Assembly: GCF_000473245.1 (NCBI RefSeq)
Contig: NC_022524.1
Coordinates: 1,450,501 to 1,514,500 of the forward strand
Length of the DNA: 64,000 nt
DNA from: Bacillus infantis NRRL B-14911
GTDB taxonomy: Bacteria; Bacillota; Bacilli; Bacillales; Cytobacillaceae
Direction of reading: 5' to 3'
The position numbers and the translations under genes are program-made. This document shows positions 25,434 to 35,316 of the stretch, in pieces; position 1 is the stretch's first letter; the number at the start of each line of letters is the position of its first letter. The notes below the pieces were generated by a model. The model was not told where the DNA came from. It ran no database searches and saw only the letters and a program-made list of their open reading frames with translations.

Positions 25434-25460
25434 AAGCCCGCCGGTTTCCCGGCGGGCTTC
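25434..25460. terminator. Bidirectional terminator before bpr
   Basis: AAGCCCGCCGG pairs with CCGGCGGGCTT around a short TTTC loop, flanked by A-rich sequence on the left and TTCTTC on the right. Confidence 0.85.
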
Positions 25461-25472
25461 TTCTGTGCCTGA

Positions 25473-28400
25473 TTATTTAGCGTTGATGTTCAGCTTGCCT
25501 CCAGCTGTCTCTCTTGTTTCATTTCCATAATCGTCCGTCACCTTGACTTCAATTTCTGCGCCAGGGGCTTTGACGTTCTTCGTTGCTGTATAGTAGCCCA
25601 CATAATGGCCCTCCGACGTTTCCATCATCGGAAGCTCCAGAGCATTTGTCAGCTGTCCGCCGGTATTTGTCAGCGGCATTCTGATGGAGAATACAGCTTT
25701 CAGGCCTGGTTCACTGTCAAATTCAATTTTGACGCTTTCGCCGGATTTCAGATCTTTATTTTCTTCCGGCAGCAGGTTCTCAATGACAGGCGCGGTGTAT
25801 TTAGCAAACACTGTCACTTTTTTGTTTATCTTGTTTTTTGCCTTGTCCTGAGCAGTGACAGTGATGATATTTTCACCTTCGTTTAAAAGGATCCTTAATG
25901 AATAGGCTCCGTCCTGGACTGAAGCTTTTTTTCCATTGACTTTTACCCAATCAAGGTTCGCATCTGCAACAGTACCTTCGACAGTAACTGTTTCCTTATT
26001 TGTTTTTAAGCCGTCAGCAGGGGAAGTAATTGTCAGTTCCGGTTTTTCCGTATCCACAATGACTTTTACAGGGGCGGAAGAGTCAGTTGTCCCGCTGTCA
26101 GTGGCGGCTTTGGCAGTCAGGATATTTTCTCCCTCGTTCAATTCCGCTTCTACAGTAAATTTCCCGGAGTCGTCTGCTGTTGTTTCCGCAGCCTTTTCAC
26201 CGTTAATGTACAGGTGGACCGCTGTGGATGGGGCAGAATTTCCTTCAATCACTGTCTGTTTTTGCTTTGTGATGGTCCCGTCGGCAGGCGATGTGATAAC
26301 TGGGGCATTCACTTCGTAGTCCACTGCAGCCCGTATCATATAGTTGCCTTCTTCTGCCGGAACTGGTGACCAGGCACCGCCGACCAGCTGCCAGCTCCTC
26401 CCTGCATTTGGACCGTCTTCATCAGTAGCAAGGCCCGGGGTATTTGGATTTGGAGCTGATTGGATATAGACCATGTAAAAATCGCCATTGACCATGATGC
26501 CTTTGTCTCTTAAATCAACACGGGTCCATTCACCGTTTCTTAAGGCAGATGCTTCAAATGGCCCGGCAAGTTTTTTCCCCGGGGCACCGTCAGGACCGCT
26601 TGCGTCAAAGACTGCAACCTGGAATTCCGTTCCTCCTGGCACCGGCCATTCTGTGTCCCAGAAGCGGAATATTCCGCCGGTGACCATTGCGCTGTTCTGG
26701 CCATTTTCAAGTGACATTTTCACAGCCCAGCCGTTACCGGCATCATAAAATGCTCTTGCATTTTCTGCTGATCCGTCGTCATAGCCGATCTCACCAGGAT
26801 AGCCAATGAATGGCTTCAGCTGGATATTTTGTTCGGCACTTGAACTGCCTTCGATTGTTATTTCGGCTTCTTCGCTATAGTAGGATGGAGCAACAACCTT
26901 TAAGGTGTATGTCCCTTCATAGGCTGTTAGCGTATATTGTCCATTCTCATCCGCGTAGACTGGTTCAACAGCTGCATCTTCCATAAGCATAACCATGGCT
27001 CCCGGTACAGGCTCGCCGGTCAATTCGTTAGTAACCGAACCTGTAACAGTTCCTTCCGGAATTTCTTCCAGTACAAAGTTTGCTGATGCCTCTCCGTCTT
27101 CAGGGATATTGACGCTTTGTGATTCTGACCGGAACCCGTAAGCCTCTGCCTGCACCGTATAAGTGCCGGATGCGTGGGTCATTTCATAGGAGCCATCCTG
27201 CGGATCTGTAAAGACTGAACGCCCTGTCTCCAATACGGTGACTTCCGCATTTACAGGAAGTAATGCAGGGGATGGGGCAGAACCATTTTCCTGCTCTTTT
27301 TTCCCTTGCTCTTTTTCAGGAACAATTTTGGCAGGGTCGATTTGCTTTTTAGCAGACACTGCCGGCCCGGATGGCCCGGCTGGACCGGTTTTTCCAAGCT
27401 GGGCTTTCTTGGATGGTGCGTTAGGTGTATCTGACAGGGACACATCGTCCAAATACCAGCCTTGTTTTTGGACTGAGCTGTCAGTTGTAACATTGAAGGC
27501 AATATAGATGCGCTGGCCGGCATATTCGCTCAGATCGACTTCGCCGTCAATCCATCCGGCTGTATTGCCGTTCACCCTCAGCTTTTGGGTCCAATTCTCC
27601 ATATCTGTTGAAACAAAAACATGGCCATAATCATAGCGGTTCTCCAGCTCGTGCCATTGTTTGAATTGCAGATAGGCATTGCCTTCGCCCAGGTCAACGG
27701 GCGGCATGAGAAGCGTCATATTAGCTGAGTTGGCATAATTTCCTCCAAGAGCGGTCGCATAGACTTTCTCACCTGATGCGGCATTTCCCGGGCCGGATGC
27801 CGGCGCTCCCCATTCCCAGCTGTCATTTGTTCCATATGAAGTCCAGCCTGCAGGCTGGGACTCAAAATCCTGGCTGTATCCCGTGCTGATCCCCGGGATG
27901 ACATTAACTTCAAATGTAGCAGACTCGGCGCTGTTTCCGCCGAAGTCTACGGCTTTCCACTGATAGGAAAGAGAGGGTTCCTGGATATCCTCCCCAGGGA
28001 TGACAGCCTCATAGGTTCCATCAGTATAGCTGCCGGATACTCTTTCGGCTCTAACTGCTGCCGTACTTCCGTCAGGCTTCACATATTCAAGCACGGCATT
28101 TGTAACACTGATATTATCTGAAACATCAGCCTGAACAGCAAGGTCCATACCGGCATATGTTTCAGTCTGTGCGTCATGTGAAATGGATGGCGCTTCTTCG
28201 TCATCTCCTTCTTTGGAAACCTGGCCCTTTAATTTGCCCAGGCCGGAAACGACGGAAGAGACGGCATCGAACACATTGACAAGTCCATGGCCATAGCCGT
28301 TATTCGGTACATTCGGGAATGTGGAGTCTGTAAGCGGTACAGCAGTTGCTGACAGGATTTCTTCAATTTCATCTACTGTCAGGCTTGAATCTGCCTGCCT

Positions 28401-29801
28401 CAGCAAAGCTGCAGCCGCAGCTACGTGAGGGCCAGCCATGGAAGTTCCGTTCCAGCCTCCTTCATAACCTGAACCCGGAACTGACGAACGGATATTTACC
28501 CCTGGTGCTGCAATGTCAGGCTTTATTTCTTCATATGGCGAAGGCCCTTGAAGAGAGAAAGAGCCCAGCCGGTTATTGATGTCTGTTGCCCCGGTAGTAT
28601 AAGACTCTGGATAATTGCCTGGAGAGGCGACTGAACCAGGTCCGCCTGGATTGGTCAGAGTTGTATTTCCTGCTGAAAATTCCGGGAAGATTTCGGCTGC
28701 GCGCCATGACTGGACCATCGGACGGTACCATTCATCAAGTCCGGGTCCGCCGCCCCAGCTGTTATTTACAACATCCGGAGCCTGTTCAGGGTGTGGAGTG
28801 CCATTGGCATCTTTAGGAGCAAGGATCCATTCCCCAGCCTCCAGAAGGTCGACATCTGAGCCCCCGCTTGGACTGAAAGCTTTTACAGAAATAAATTTGG
28901 CTCCTGGTGCAACTCCAATCTGGTTTGCACCGCCAGGATCAGAACCGACCATGGTGCCGGTAACGTGAGTGCCATGGCCATCGTCGTCATATGGGGAGGA
29001 TTGTCCTCCTACTGCATCAAACCAGTTGTAAGTATGTGAAGGCTGATCAGGGTTTGAAGGATCATAGCCGCGGTATTTTTCCTTGAGCGCGGGATGGTTC
29101 CACTGGACGCCTGTATCAATTGAGGCGACAACAGTCCCGGACCCGTCTATGCCCATGTCCCAGGCGGCTGGGGCACCGACCCTGTCTATGTTCCATTCAA
29201 TGGAGCTGGTTTTATTGTCTGCTGTTTGTTCCATCTGGATGGAAGGCTTAGAGGCTTCTTTTACAGGCTTATGAAGCTGTCTGGTCTCATTAGGAAGGAT
29301 TTTGTCTACTTCTGGAAAGCTTGCAAGCTTTTCCATGACATCTTTAGTGGCTGTGACGGCAATGCTGTTCACAATATAGAAGGATTTGCTATCTTTCGCT
29401 TTGCCGGCTTTTTCCTGCTGCTCAATATATTTGAGTACTCCGGCCTGTGTTTCGGCTGCGACGGCTCTTAAAGAGGAAACTACTGCAGATCTTTTCATGA
29501 ATTTTGCCTTGGAGGAAGTTGCTTTATCAGCTGAAGCTTTTTTAGCTGCTTCTTGAGCGGCTTTTTTTGTGTCCGCCTGCTCTTTCATTTTTATAAGGAA
29601 GGTGACCTTGTCTTTTCCATCAAATTGATCAAGGAGCCTGCCCGAGATTTTGTTTTTTGAAGACCCGGGGGAAGCTTTCTTCATCGAAACATGCGGAGAC
29701 TTGCCGGCATCCGCCTGTGCTTGATAAGGACTAAGCAGCGGAATGATCAAAAGTGCCGTGAGCAAGAGATAAAGCCAGCGAAAATGCTTCTTGTTCTTCA
29801 T
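25473..29801 (-). CDS. bpr: Secreted subtilisin-family protease, bacillopeptidase F-like
   Basis: A 1442-residue secreted S8 protease. Signal peptide (1-30), I9-type propeptide (about 55-180), then the catalytic domain with Asp229 (SIDTGV), His276 (DGHGTHV), oxyanion Asn379 (SAGN) and Ser454 (NGTSMAGPH). The long C-terminus holds a jelly-roll/MAM-like region (about 640-790), carboxypeptidase regulatory-like repeats (EGTVTGSVTNELTGEPVPGA), a bacillopeptidase F region with Trp/Gly-rich sequence (about 1010-1140), and two Ig-like repeats starting ITSPADG. No sortase motif is seen, so it is probably released or loosely wall-bound. AGGAGG precedes the ATG. It degrades extracellular protein and is monocistronic. 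Confidence 0.93.
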   Translation of the reverse strand: MKNKKHFRWLYLLLTALLIIPLLSPYQAQADAGKSPHVSMKKASPGSSKNKISGRLLDQFDGKDKVTFLIKMKEQADTKKAAQEAAKKASADKATSSKAKFMKRSAVVSSLRAVAAETQAGVLKYIEQQEKAGKAKDSKSFYIVNSIAVTATKDVMEKLASFPEVDKILPNETRQLHKPVKEASKPSIQMEQTADNKTSSIEWNIDRVGAPAAWDMGIDGSGTVVASIDTGVQWNHPALKEKYRGYDPSNPDQPSHTYNWFDAVGGQSSPYDDDGHGTHVTGTMVGSDPGGANQIGVAPGAKFISVKAFSPSGGSDVDLLEAGEWILAPKDANGTPHPEQAPDVVNNSWGGGPGLDEWYRPMVQSWRAAEIFPEFSAGNTTLTNPGGPGSVASPGNYPESYTTGATDINNRLGSFSLQGPSPYEEIKPDIAAPGVNIRSSVPGSGYEGGWNGTSMAGPHVAAAAALLRQADSSLTVDEIEEILSATAVPLTDSTFPNVPNNGYGHGLVNVFDAVSSVVSGLGKLKGQVSKEGDDEEAPSISHDAQTETYAGMDLAVQADVSDNISVTNAVLEYVKPDGSTAAVRAERVSGSYTDGTYEAVIPGEDIQEPSLSYQWKAVDFGGNSAESATFEVNVIPGISTGYSQDFESQPAGWTSYGTNDSWEWGAPASGPGNAASGEKVYATALGGNYANSANMTLLMPPVDLGEGNAYLQFKQWHELENRYDYGHVFVSTDMENWTQKLRVNGNTAGWIDGEVDLSEYAGQRIYIAFNVTTDSSVQKQGWYLDDVSLSDTPNAPSKKAQLGKTGPAGPSGPAVSAKKQIDPAKIVPEKEQGKKEQENGSAPSPALLPVNAEVTVLETGRSVFTDPQDGSYEMTHASGTYTVQAEAYGFRSESQSVNIPEDGEASANFVLEEIPEGTVTGSVTNELTGEPVPGAMVMLMEDAAVEPVYADENGQYTLTAYEGTYTLKVVAPSYYSEEAEITIEGSSSAEQNIQLKPFIGYPGEIGYDDGSAENARAFYDAGNGWAVKMSLENGQNSAMVTGGIFRFWDTEWPVPGGTEFQVAVFDASGPDGAPGKKLAGPFEASALRNGEWTRVDLRDKGIMVNGDFYMVYIQSAPNPNTPGLATDEDGPNAGRSWQLVGGAWSPVPAEEGNYMIRAAVDYEVNAPVITSPADGTITKQKQTVIEGNSAPSTAVHLYINGEKAAETTADDSGKFTVEAELNEGENILTAKAATDSGTTDSSAPVKVIVDTEKPELTITSPADGLKTNKETVTVEGTVADANLDWVKVNGKKASVQDGAYSLRILLNEGENIITVTAQDKAKNKINKKVTVFAKYTAPVIENLLPEENKDLKSGESVKIEFDSEPGLKAVFSIRMPLTNTGGQLTNALELPMMETSEGHYVGYYTATKNVKAPGAEIEVKVTDDYGNETRETAGGKLNINAK

Positions 29802-30461
29802 GAACTATTCCTCCTCTTTTCTATTCATTTTTCATTACAGCAGCTTACAGCCCTCCTTTCTATAAATTTTCCAGTTATGGCATTTCCTGCTGTGACACTT
29901 ACTGTATCGGAAATAAAAGAATCAAGTTGTCGAAATATGATGGAAAAAGTACTCTTCTCCATGAAATCATTCAATCATCCCAGCAGTTAAAACGCGCATG
30001 GACGATTCATAGGCCTTTTTCAATCCATTCTGCTGTATAAAAGCAGGGAATTATATCCATATGTTGCTAAAAAGAGAGGCTGATGCTGAAAAAATAAGAG
30101 AATAAGATTATATAAGTCAGGTTTGCCAAGAAAAATTGAAAGAAGCTCCAGCTAAATAGATTGCGGGATTTTAAAAGAGGAAGGGAGGAATATAGAAGAA
30201 ATTGTAGAAAAAATAAGAAAAGCTGCCTGCAGCCTTGGAGACATTTTACGTAACCATACAGAATCTGAAAAAGTTGCAGACATATTGCATCATTTTATAA
30301 AAAAGTTTGAAAATGATGCTTTGTCTCTACTTTTCCTGTCCAGGGCAGGAGGAAAGATGCAGGTACGGCCTATCCTCCAATAAAAAATAAAAAATATGAA
30401 TGGAAGCTGTTTCCTTTTCTGCTGTCAATCGTCTAACTATGTGCAAGAGGGGGCGCCTACA
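29802..30461. other. Long intergenic region between bpr and the ECF sigma gene
   Basis: 660 bp without a gene I can fully support. An open frame at 30156-30383 (+) has protein-like composition (IEEIVEKIRKAACSLGDI, then VADILHHFIKKF) and a GGGAGG just before it, but no ATG, GTG or TTG at its 5' end. It could be a gene remnant or an ATT/ATA-initiated micro-gene. The rest is AT-rich. Confidence 0.4.
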
Positions 30462-30989
30462 ATGAATAAAGTTTCTGCAGAAACGTTTGAGAACATCTAT
30501 TACGAATACAGCGACAAAATCTACGGATATATCTTCATGTATGTAAACAATAAAGAAATAGCAGAAGATCTGACTCAGGATACGTTTATAAAAGCTTATA
30601 AGCATTTCCACCAATTCAATGGCGAATCCCATATCTTCACCTGGCTTGTGAGGATTTCAAGAAATGTAGCCATTGATTATATCCGGAAGAGGAACCGCTT
30701 CAAGTTCTTTTCCATTGAAAAATATCAATTTGATTCAGGTCATGACACACCAGTGGAAATTATGGTAAAAGGGGAAAAAACAGCCAGGCTCTATGCTGCC
30801 ATCCATGCACTGAAGCTGAGCTACCAGGAAGTCCTTATCCTCCGGAAAATCAAGGAGTTTTCAATCAAGGAAACAGCACAGGTCCTGGGATGGAATGAGA
30901 ACAAAGTGAAAATAACCACATCCAGGGCAATGGCTGCCCTGAAAAAAGAGATGGAAAAAAGGGGGGATACCCTTGAAGGAGTTATTTGA
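30462..30989 (+). CDS. ECF-family RNA polymerase sigma factor
   Basis: A 175-residue sigma-70 factor of the extracytoplasmic-function type. Region 2 is seen in IYYEYSDKIYGYIFMYVNNK and AEDLTQDTFIKAYKHF, with TWLVRISRNVAIDYIRK. Region 4 has the HTH (YQEVLILRKIKEFSIKETAQ, then WNENKVKITTSRAMAALKK). The ATG at 30462 follows AGAGGGGG; an in-frame ATG at 30396 gives a Cys-rich extension unlike the family. The last 17 bp overlap the putative anti-sigma gene, the usual arrangement for an ECF pair. Target genes are unknown. Confidence 0.93.
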   Translation: MNKVSAETFENIYYEYSDKIYGYIFMYVNNKEIAEDLTQDTFIKAYKHFHQFNGESHIFTWLVRISRNVAIDYIRKRNRFKFFSIEKYQFDSGHDTPVEIMVKGEKTARLYAAIHALKLSYQEVLILRKIKEFSIKETAQVLGWNENKVKITTSRAMAALKKEMEKRGDTLEGVI

Positions 30990-31593
30990 AGATACGATAT
31001 CATTTGAAAAGCTTGATGATATTCCCCGTTCCAAAATGCAAAAGGACCGTTCCTTCAAAAAGATTATGGAAGCTGCAGAACCCGGGAGGCTTGGGAAAAA
31101 ACAGGTCAGGCAGTTCCCTTGGGTGAAGGGACCTCTTTTGACTGCAGCAGCGTTTTTTGTTGCGGCTGTCTATTTTTACTCCCAATTCAGCATTCCGGAT
31201 CAGGACAGCACTTTCGCTGAACTGAAGGAGCTGCCGATAGCGGATGTCATTACAGCAGAAACAGATTCAGAATACAGCTACATTACCAACGGCGTCAATA
31301 TAGAGCTTAATGAATCCAGCTATGCCGAAAACCCTTTCATGAAAGCAATGATCAGGTCCATGCTGCATGAATCGGCCCCAACCAATTATACTCCGGCAGA
31401 AAAGCCTTCATATGACGCTCTTATAAGGTTTAAAGGAGGCGACACGCTTCAGCTGAAACTCTGGAATGTCAATGAGGTCATTTACTTCCGGGAGGAAAGC
31501 AGTAAAGAATTCTTTAAGGCTCCTGAAAAGTTATCCAGAAGCATTTTCAAAACCCTGAAAAAGGAAGGGTTCAGCTGGAAGAAAGCCGGATGA
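30973..31593 (+). CDS. Putative anti-sigma factor
   Basis: A 206-residue protein from a TTG start that lies 6 nt after GGGGGG and inside the end of the sigma gene. A cytoplasmic N-terminus of about 50 residues (MKELFEDTISFEKLDDIP) precedes one membrane helix (LLTAAAFFVAAVYFYSQF, about 55-72) and an extracytoplasmic domain of about 130 residues with Asp/Glu/Ser-rich sequence. There is no zinc-binding HxxxCxxC motif. Its role as anti-sigma is inferred from topology and overlap with the ECF gene. Confidence 0.75.
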   Translation: MKELFEDTISFEKLDDIPRSKMQKDRSFKKIMEAAEPGRLGKKQVRQFPWVKGPLLTAAAFFVAAVYFYSQFSIPDQDSTFAELKELPIADVITAETDSEYSYITNGVNIELNESSYAENPFMKAMIRSMLHESAPTNYTPAEKPSYDALIRFKGGDTLQLKLWNVNEVIYFREESSKEFFKAPEKLSRSIFKTLKKEGFSWKKAG

Positions 31594-31660
31594 TGAAAAA
31601 GCAGTATAGATTGGGAATTGAAGAGGCCGGCAGAAAGAGGCCAATTTAAATAACAATAGG

Positions 31661-31699
31661 AAAAGGCACATGGGATGGAAATGCCCATGCGCCTTTTTT
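31661..31699 (+). terminator. Terminator after the ECF operon
   Basis: AAAAGGC-A-CATGGG pairs with CCCATG-C-GCCTTTT, then a T-run; one mismatch interrupts the stem. Confidence 0.85.
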
Positions 31700-31941
31700 G
31701 TTTGTGCATGCAGAATATTCATACTGCAAAATAGCAGGACTGGTACGTGAATCCAAATTTAGAAAAAAATATTTAGACAATTTTCGATATTTTTTTGACA
31801 AGCAGGTTTAGAAGCAGAAGAAGCGGGTAGTTTTACAGTAAATTCCTTCTCGGAGTTCAGCACCGTTATGGATCCTTTGCGCAAAGGCAGCTGGGTGTTA
31901 TTTAGGGAGAAAAAAATTAGACAAATATTAGGGGGATACAT
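31700..31941 (+). promoter_or_regulatory. Regulatory region of the sugar ABC operon with palindrome
   Basis: CCTTTGCGCAAAGG (31874-31887) is a perfect 14-bp palindrome with a central CG step, as in LacI/GalR-family operators, about 55 bp before the start codon. A TTGACA occurs at about 31796-31801 but lacks a good -10 at the right distance. No cre site was found. Confidence 0.5.
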
Positions 31942-33234
31942 ATGAAAAAGGGGATAGCCTTATTAATTTCTGTCTTTCTGCTTCTTGGCGTTCTGGCCGG
32001 ATGCTCAGGCGGAGAGTCTGCCCAGGCGGAAAAAACGAAAGATGGAAAAGTAGTCATTGATTTCTGGACATTCTGGGGATCAGAAACAAGAAGGCCAATC
32101 ATTGAAAAAATCATAGACGATTACAATGGGTCACAGGATAAGGTTTTTGTTAAGCATACATATTTGCCTTGGGGAGATATTTGGACAAAGAACCTTGCTT
32201 CAGTAGCTGCCGGGAACCCGGCAGATGTCATCATCAATGATATCAATACAGTCGGGCAGCGGGCGGAAGCCAAACAGGTTGAAGATTTAAGCAAATATAT
32301 GGATGAAGGCTTCAAGGATCAGTTTTATCCTCATCTTTGGGACACAGTCCTTTATGAAGACAAGCCTTATGCAGTTCCATTCAATACTGATACCAGACTT
32401 CTATTCTATAACAAAACAGCGTTCAAAGAAGCCGGCCTTGATCCAAATAAGCCGCCTTCTACATGGGCAGAGCTTGAAGAATATGCCGAAAAGCTTGATG
32501 TGAAAAACGGCAAAACCTATGACAGGGTCGGATTCTATCCGCTTTGGGGAAGCATTGGGGCAGGCAGCTGGATGATCAGTGCTGATGGAGGAAAGAACTT
32601 CATCGACAATGGTGAGCTGAAAATCAATACGCCTAAGAAAGTAGAAGCACTGGAATGGGTTCTCAAATGGCAGGACCGCCTTGGCGAGTCAAATGTTCAG
32701 GCGCTGAAGGCCGAATTTGGAAGTGAACAGTCCAATCCTTTCATTGCCGGAAAAGTGGCCATGTGGGTGGATGTAGGAACTTTTTATACTCAGATCAGGG
32801 ACTATGGGCAGGATATGGATTTTGGAGTAGCTCCAATCCCGGCTTATGAAGAAGGAGCTGAAAACTGGAGTGATGGAGGCGGTTTTGTTGCCGAGGTGCC
32901 AAAAGGCTCCAGCAATCCGGAAGAAGCAATGGACTTCATTAAGTATCTGACCGGACCTGAAGCTCAGAAATACTGGGCTATGGAGAACTTTGACAATGTT
33001 GCCAGCATTGAAGGTGCAGACGCTGCAGCAGAAGAGCTTGAAGGAAAAGATAAAGAGGTCTATGAAGCGACCATAAAAAATCTTGAAGATACTCAGCTTT
33101 TCCCAATCCCGGTTGAATATCCTGATTATTTGAGCAGGGTAAATCCACAGATCGACAATGCCCTGCTTGGGAAGCAGTCGCCTGAAGAGGCACTGGAGAA
33201 AGCGGAAAAAGACGTTGAAAAACTAAAAAGATAA
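31942..33234 (+). CDS. Sugar ABC transporter substrate-binding lipoprotein
   Basis: A 430-residue family-1 extracellular solute-binding protein. The signal peptide ends in the lipobox LAGC (Cys21). The mature domain shows FWTFWGSETRRPIIEKIIDDYN, NPADVIINDINTVGQ, YAVPFNTDTRLLFYNK and FIAGKVAMWVD, typical of carbohydrate binders. The exact sugar is not evident. AGGGGGA lies before the ATG. It is followed by two permease genes; no ATPase gene is present, so a shared MsmX-type ATPase elsewhere is expected, as for several B. subtilis sugar importers. Confidence 0.93.
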   Translation: MKKGIALLISVFLLLGVLAGCSGGESAQAEKTKDGKVVIDFWTFWGSETRRPIIEKIIDDYNGSQDKVFVKHTYLPWGDIWTKNLASVAAGNPADVIINDINTVGQRAEAKQVEDLSKYMDEGFKDQFYPHLWDTVLYEDKPYAVPFNTDTRLLFYNKTAFKEAGLDPNKPPSTWAELEEYAEKLDVKNGKTYDRVGFYPLWGSIGAGSWMISADGGKNFIDNGELKINTPKKVEALEWVLKWQDRLGESNVQALKAEFGSEQSNPFIAGKVAMWVDVGTFYTQIRDYGQDMDFGVAPIPAYEEGAENWSDGGGFVAEVPKGSSNPEEAMDFIKYLTGPEAQKYWAMENFDNVASIEGADAAAEELEGKDKEVYEATIKNLEDTQLFPIPVEYPDYLSRVNPQIDNALLGKQSPEEALEKAEKDVEKLKR

Positions 33235-33308
33235 TACATTCTGGAAGAAGAGAAGGGATCTCCTTCTCTTCTTCGAATGCAATCATTTCTGGGAAAGGGT
33301 GAAGGGGT

Positions 33309-34289
33309 ATGAAATCGTATGACTCTACAATTGCTCAAAACGAAGCGAACAGCATGGGCAAAGAGAAGGCTAAGTCTGAGCCGAAGCGGCTTTCGCGAAA
33401 AGCGAAAGATAATTTATTTGGCTATTTATTCATTAGTCCCTGGATCATCGGCTTTCTGGGACTGACTCTCGGACCGCTCTTATTTTCATTATTTGCAAGT
33501 TTTACAGATTATAATATAACGTCAAGAATGAACTTCATCGGGCTGGATAATTTTAAAAGGATGTTTACGATTGATGATCTTTTCAAAACATCGCTCTGGA
33601 ATACAATCTATTATGTATTATTTTCCGTACCATTGACCACGGCTGGCGCTATCCTTCTGGCTGTGCTGCTGAATCAGAGAGTAAAAGGGATGAAATTTTT
33701 CAGGACAGTCTATTATCTGCCTGCCATTCTTTCTGGTGTCGCTGTCTATTTTTTATGGATGCAGCTATTAAGTCCTTCGACAGGCCTTGTCAACACTTTC
33801 CTTGCCTGGTTTGACATAGAAGGCCCGGCATGGCTGTTTGATCCTGAATGGACAAAGCCTGCCCTGCTGCTAATGAAGATGTGGAGCGTCGGCGGAGGCA
33901 TGCTCCTGTATCTTGCCAGCCTGCAGGGAGTTTCGGCCCAGATGTATGAAGCAGCAGACCTGGATGGGGCAAGTTCATTCCAGAAATTTTTCCATATCAC
34001 TCTGCCGATGATTTCACCGATCATCTTCTTTGATGTCATTACAAGCACTATTGGATCTTTTCAAATTTTCCAGGAAGCGTATGTGATGACCGAGAACGGA
34101 GACGGAGGTCCGGGGAATTCCCTGCTGTTCTACAACCTTCATATGTGGAACAATGCGTTTGAAATTTTTGATATGGGCTACGCCTCAGCGATGGCTTGGC
34201 TGCTGTTCCTGATTGTCATGGTACTGACAGTCATCAATCTGACACTCGGAAAAAAATGGGTTCACTATGAAGGAGGAGACAACAAATGA
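33309..34289 (+). CDS. Sugar ABC transporter permease (MalF type)
   Basis: A 326-residue inner-membrane permease. A charged N-terminus of about 35 residues precedes six or so membrane helices, the first being LFGYLFISPWIIGFLGLTLG. The cytoplasmic EAA loop, EAADLDGASSFQKFFHITLP, contacts the ATPase. The gene starts 75 bp after the binding-protein gene; an internal ATG at codon 16 is possible but lacks a ribosome site. Its stop overlaps the next start (ATGA). Confidence 0.93.
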   Translation: MKSYDSTIAQNEANSMGKEKAKSEPKRLSRKAKDNLFGYLFISPWIIGFLGLTLGPLLFSLFASFTDYNITSRMNFIGLDNFKRMFTIDDLFKTSLWNTIYYVLFSVPLTTAGAILLAVLLNQRVKGMKFFRTVYYLPAILSGVAVYFLWMQLLSPSTGLVNTFLAWFDIEGPAWLFDPEWTKPALLLMKMWSVGGGMLLYLASLQGVSAQMYEAADLDGASSFQKFFHITLPMISPIIFFDVITSTIGSFQIFQEAYVMTENGDGGPGNSLLFYNLHMWNNAFEIFDMGYASAMAWLLFLIVMVLTVINLTLGKKWVHYEGGDNK

Positions 34290-35161
34290 AGCAGGCAGCT
34301 GCTGAAGCACCGAGGTTCTATGAGACAAAAAAATTCAGGCAGCGGACAAAGCATCTCTTTGTTGCTTTCCTGCTTCTGGCTGGAAGCATACTGATACTAT
34401 CGCCGCTGTGGTGGATGATTTCAACTTCCCTGAAATCACCGCAGGAAATCGCCCAATACCCGCCAACCTTCATTCCGACCGAATTCCATTTCTCGAATTA
34501 TCTGGAGGCATGGCAGACAGCGCCATTTACAAGATGGGCGTTTAACACCTTATTTATTGCCCTTGCCGGCATGATTGGGAGCGTGCTTGTTAATTCTCTC
34601 GTTGCCTATGCATTCGCAAAAATTCGTTTCAAAGGCAGAAATGCTCTTTTCGTCATCGTATTATCTACCATGCTGATACCGGGTTTTGTCACTATGGTTC
34701 CGCAATACATCCTGTTTTCTAAGCTGGGATGGATCAACACTTATCTTCCCTTGATCGTTCCTGCCTTCCTGGGAAGTGCATTTTTCATCTTCCTGTTAAG
34801 GCAGTTCATGATGGGCATCCCGAATGAATTGATTGAAGCGGCGGTTCTTGACGGTGCGAGCCATCTGCAGATCTGGTGGAATATCATGCTCCCGCTTACC
34901 AAACCCGCACTTATTACAGTCGCGCTGTTCTCCTTTAATGGAGCATGGAATGACCTGCTGGGCCCGCTGCTGTATATAAATGATGAAAGCCTGTATACTC
35001 TGCAGATTGGACTGCAGACATTCAAAGGAACAGTATCCACCCAGTGGCACTACCTGATGGCCATGTCAGTAACCGTTCTTCTGCCGGTCGTCCTGCTGTT
35101 CTTTTTCTTCCAAAAACACTTCATCGAAGGCTCAAATATAGCATCGGGGAGTAAGGGGTAA
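34286..35161 (+). CDS. Sugar ABC transporter permease (MalG type)
   Basis: A 291-residue permease with six membrane helices and the EAA loop EAAVLDGASHLQIWWNIMLP. PPTFIPTEFHFSNYLEAW in the first periplasm-side loop is typical of MalG-like partners. GGAGGAG precedes the ATG, and the gene overlaps the MalF-type gene by 4 bp. It is the last gene of the importer operon; the terminator at 35440-35467 may close the transcript after a 280-nt trailer. Confidence 0.93.
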   Translation: MKQAAAEAPRFYETKKFRQRTKHLFVAFLLLAGSILILSPLWWMISTSLKSPQEIAQYPPTFIPTEFHFSNYLEAWQTAPFTRWAFNTLFIALAGMIGSVLVNSLVAYAFAKIRFKGRNALFVIVLSTMLIPGFVTMVPQYILFSKLGWINTYLPLIVPAFLGSAFFIFLLRQFMMGIPNELIEAAVLDGASHLQIWWNIMLPLTKPALITVALFSFNGAWNDLLGPLLYINDESLYTLQIGLQTFKGTVSTQWHYLMAMSVTVLLPVVLLFFFFQKHFIEGSNIASGSKG

Positions 35162-35230
35162 GAAAAGCAGAGGCTCTATAGCTGGATGAGCTCTACAAAT
35201 AGAAAAGCAGAAACGGTTTGCCCCCAAAAG

Positions 35231-35316
35231 GTCCTCAGACTAATAACGCCACGTTCGGTGGAAAGGTCTGGATGACCAGCATCCTATGTCTCAGGCTGTA
35301 AAATAGCCGAATAGAT
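35231..35316 (+). ncRNA. Possible structured RNA in the trailer of the sugar operon
   Basis: Two adjacent irregular hairpins can be drawn. The first is GGTC-CT-CAGAC, an asymmetric loop, CCAC-GTTCG-GTGG, AAAG, GTCTG-GAT-GACC (about 35231-35277). The second is AGCATC, loop, GGCT-N7-AGCC, loop, GATGCT (about 35276-35316). A strong terminator follows at 35440. Fragments such as GCCCCCAAAAGGTCC and ACGCCA recall pieces of the Mg2+ M-box, but the order and closing stems do not fit, and no plus-strand gene follows within 5 kb. The class is unknown. Confidence 0.3.
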
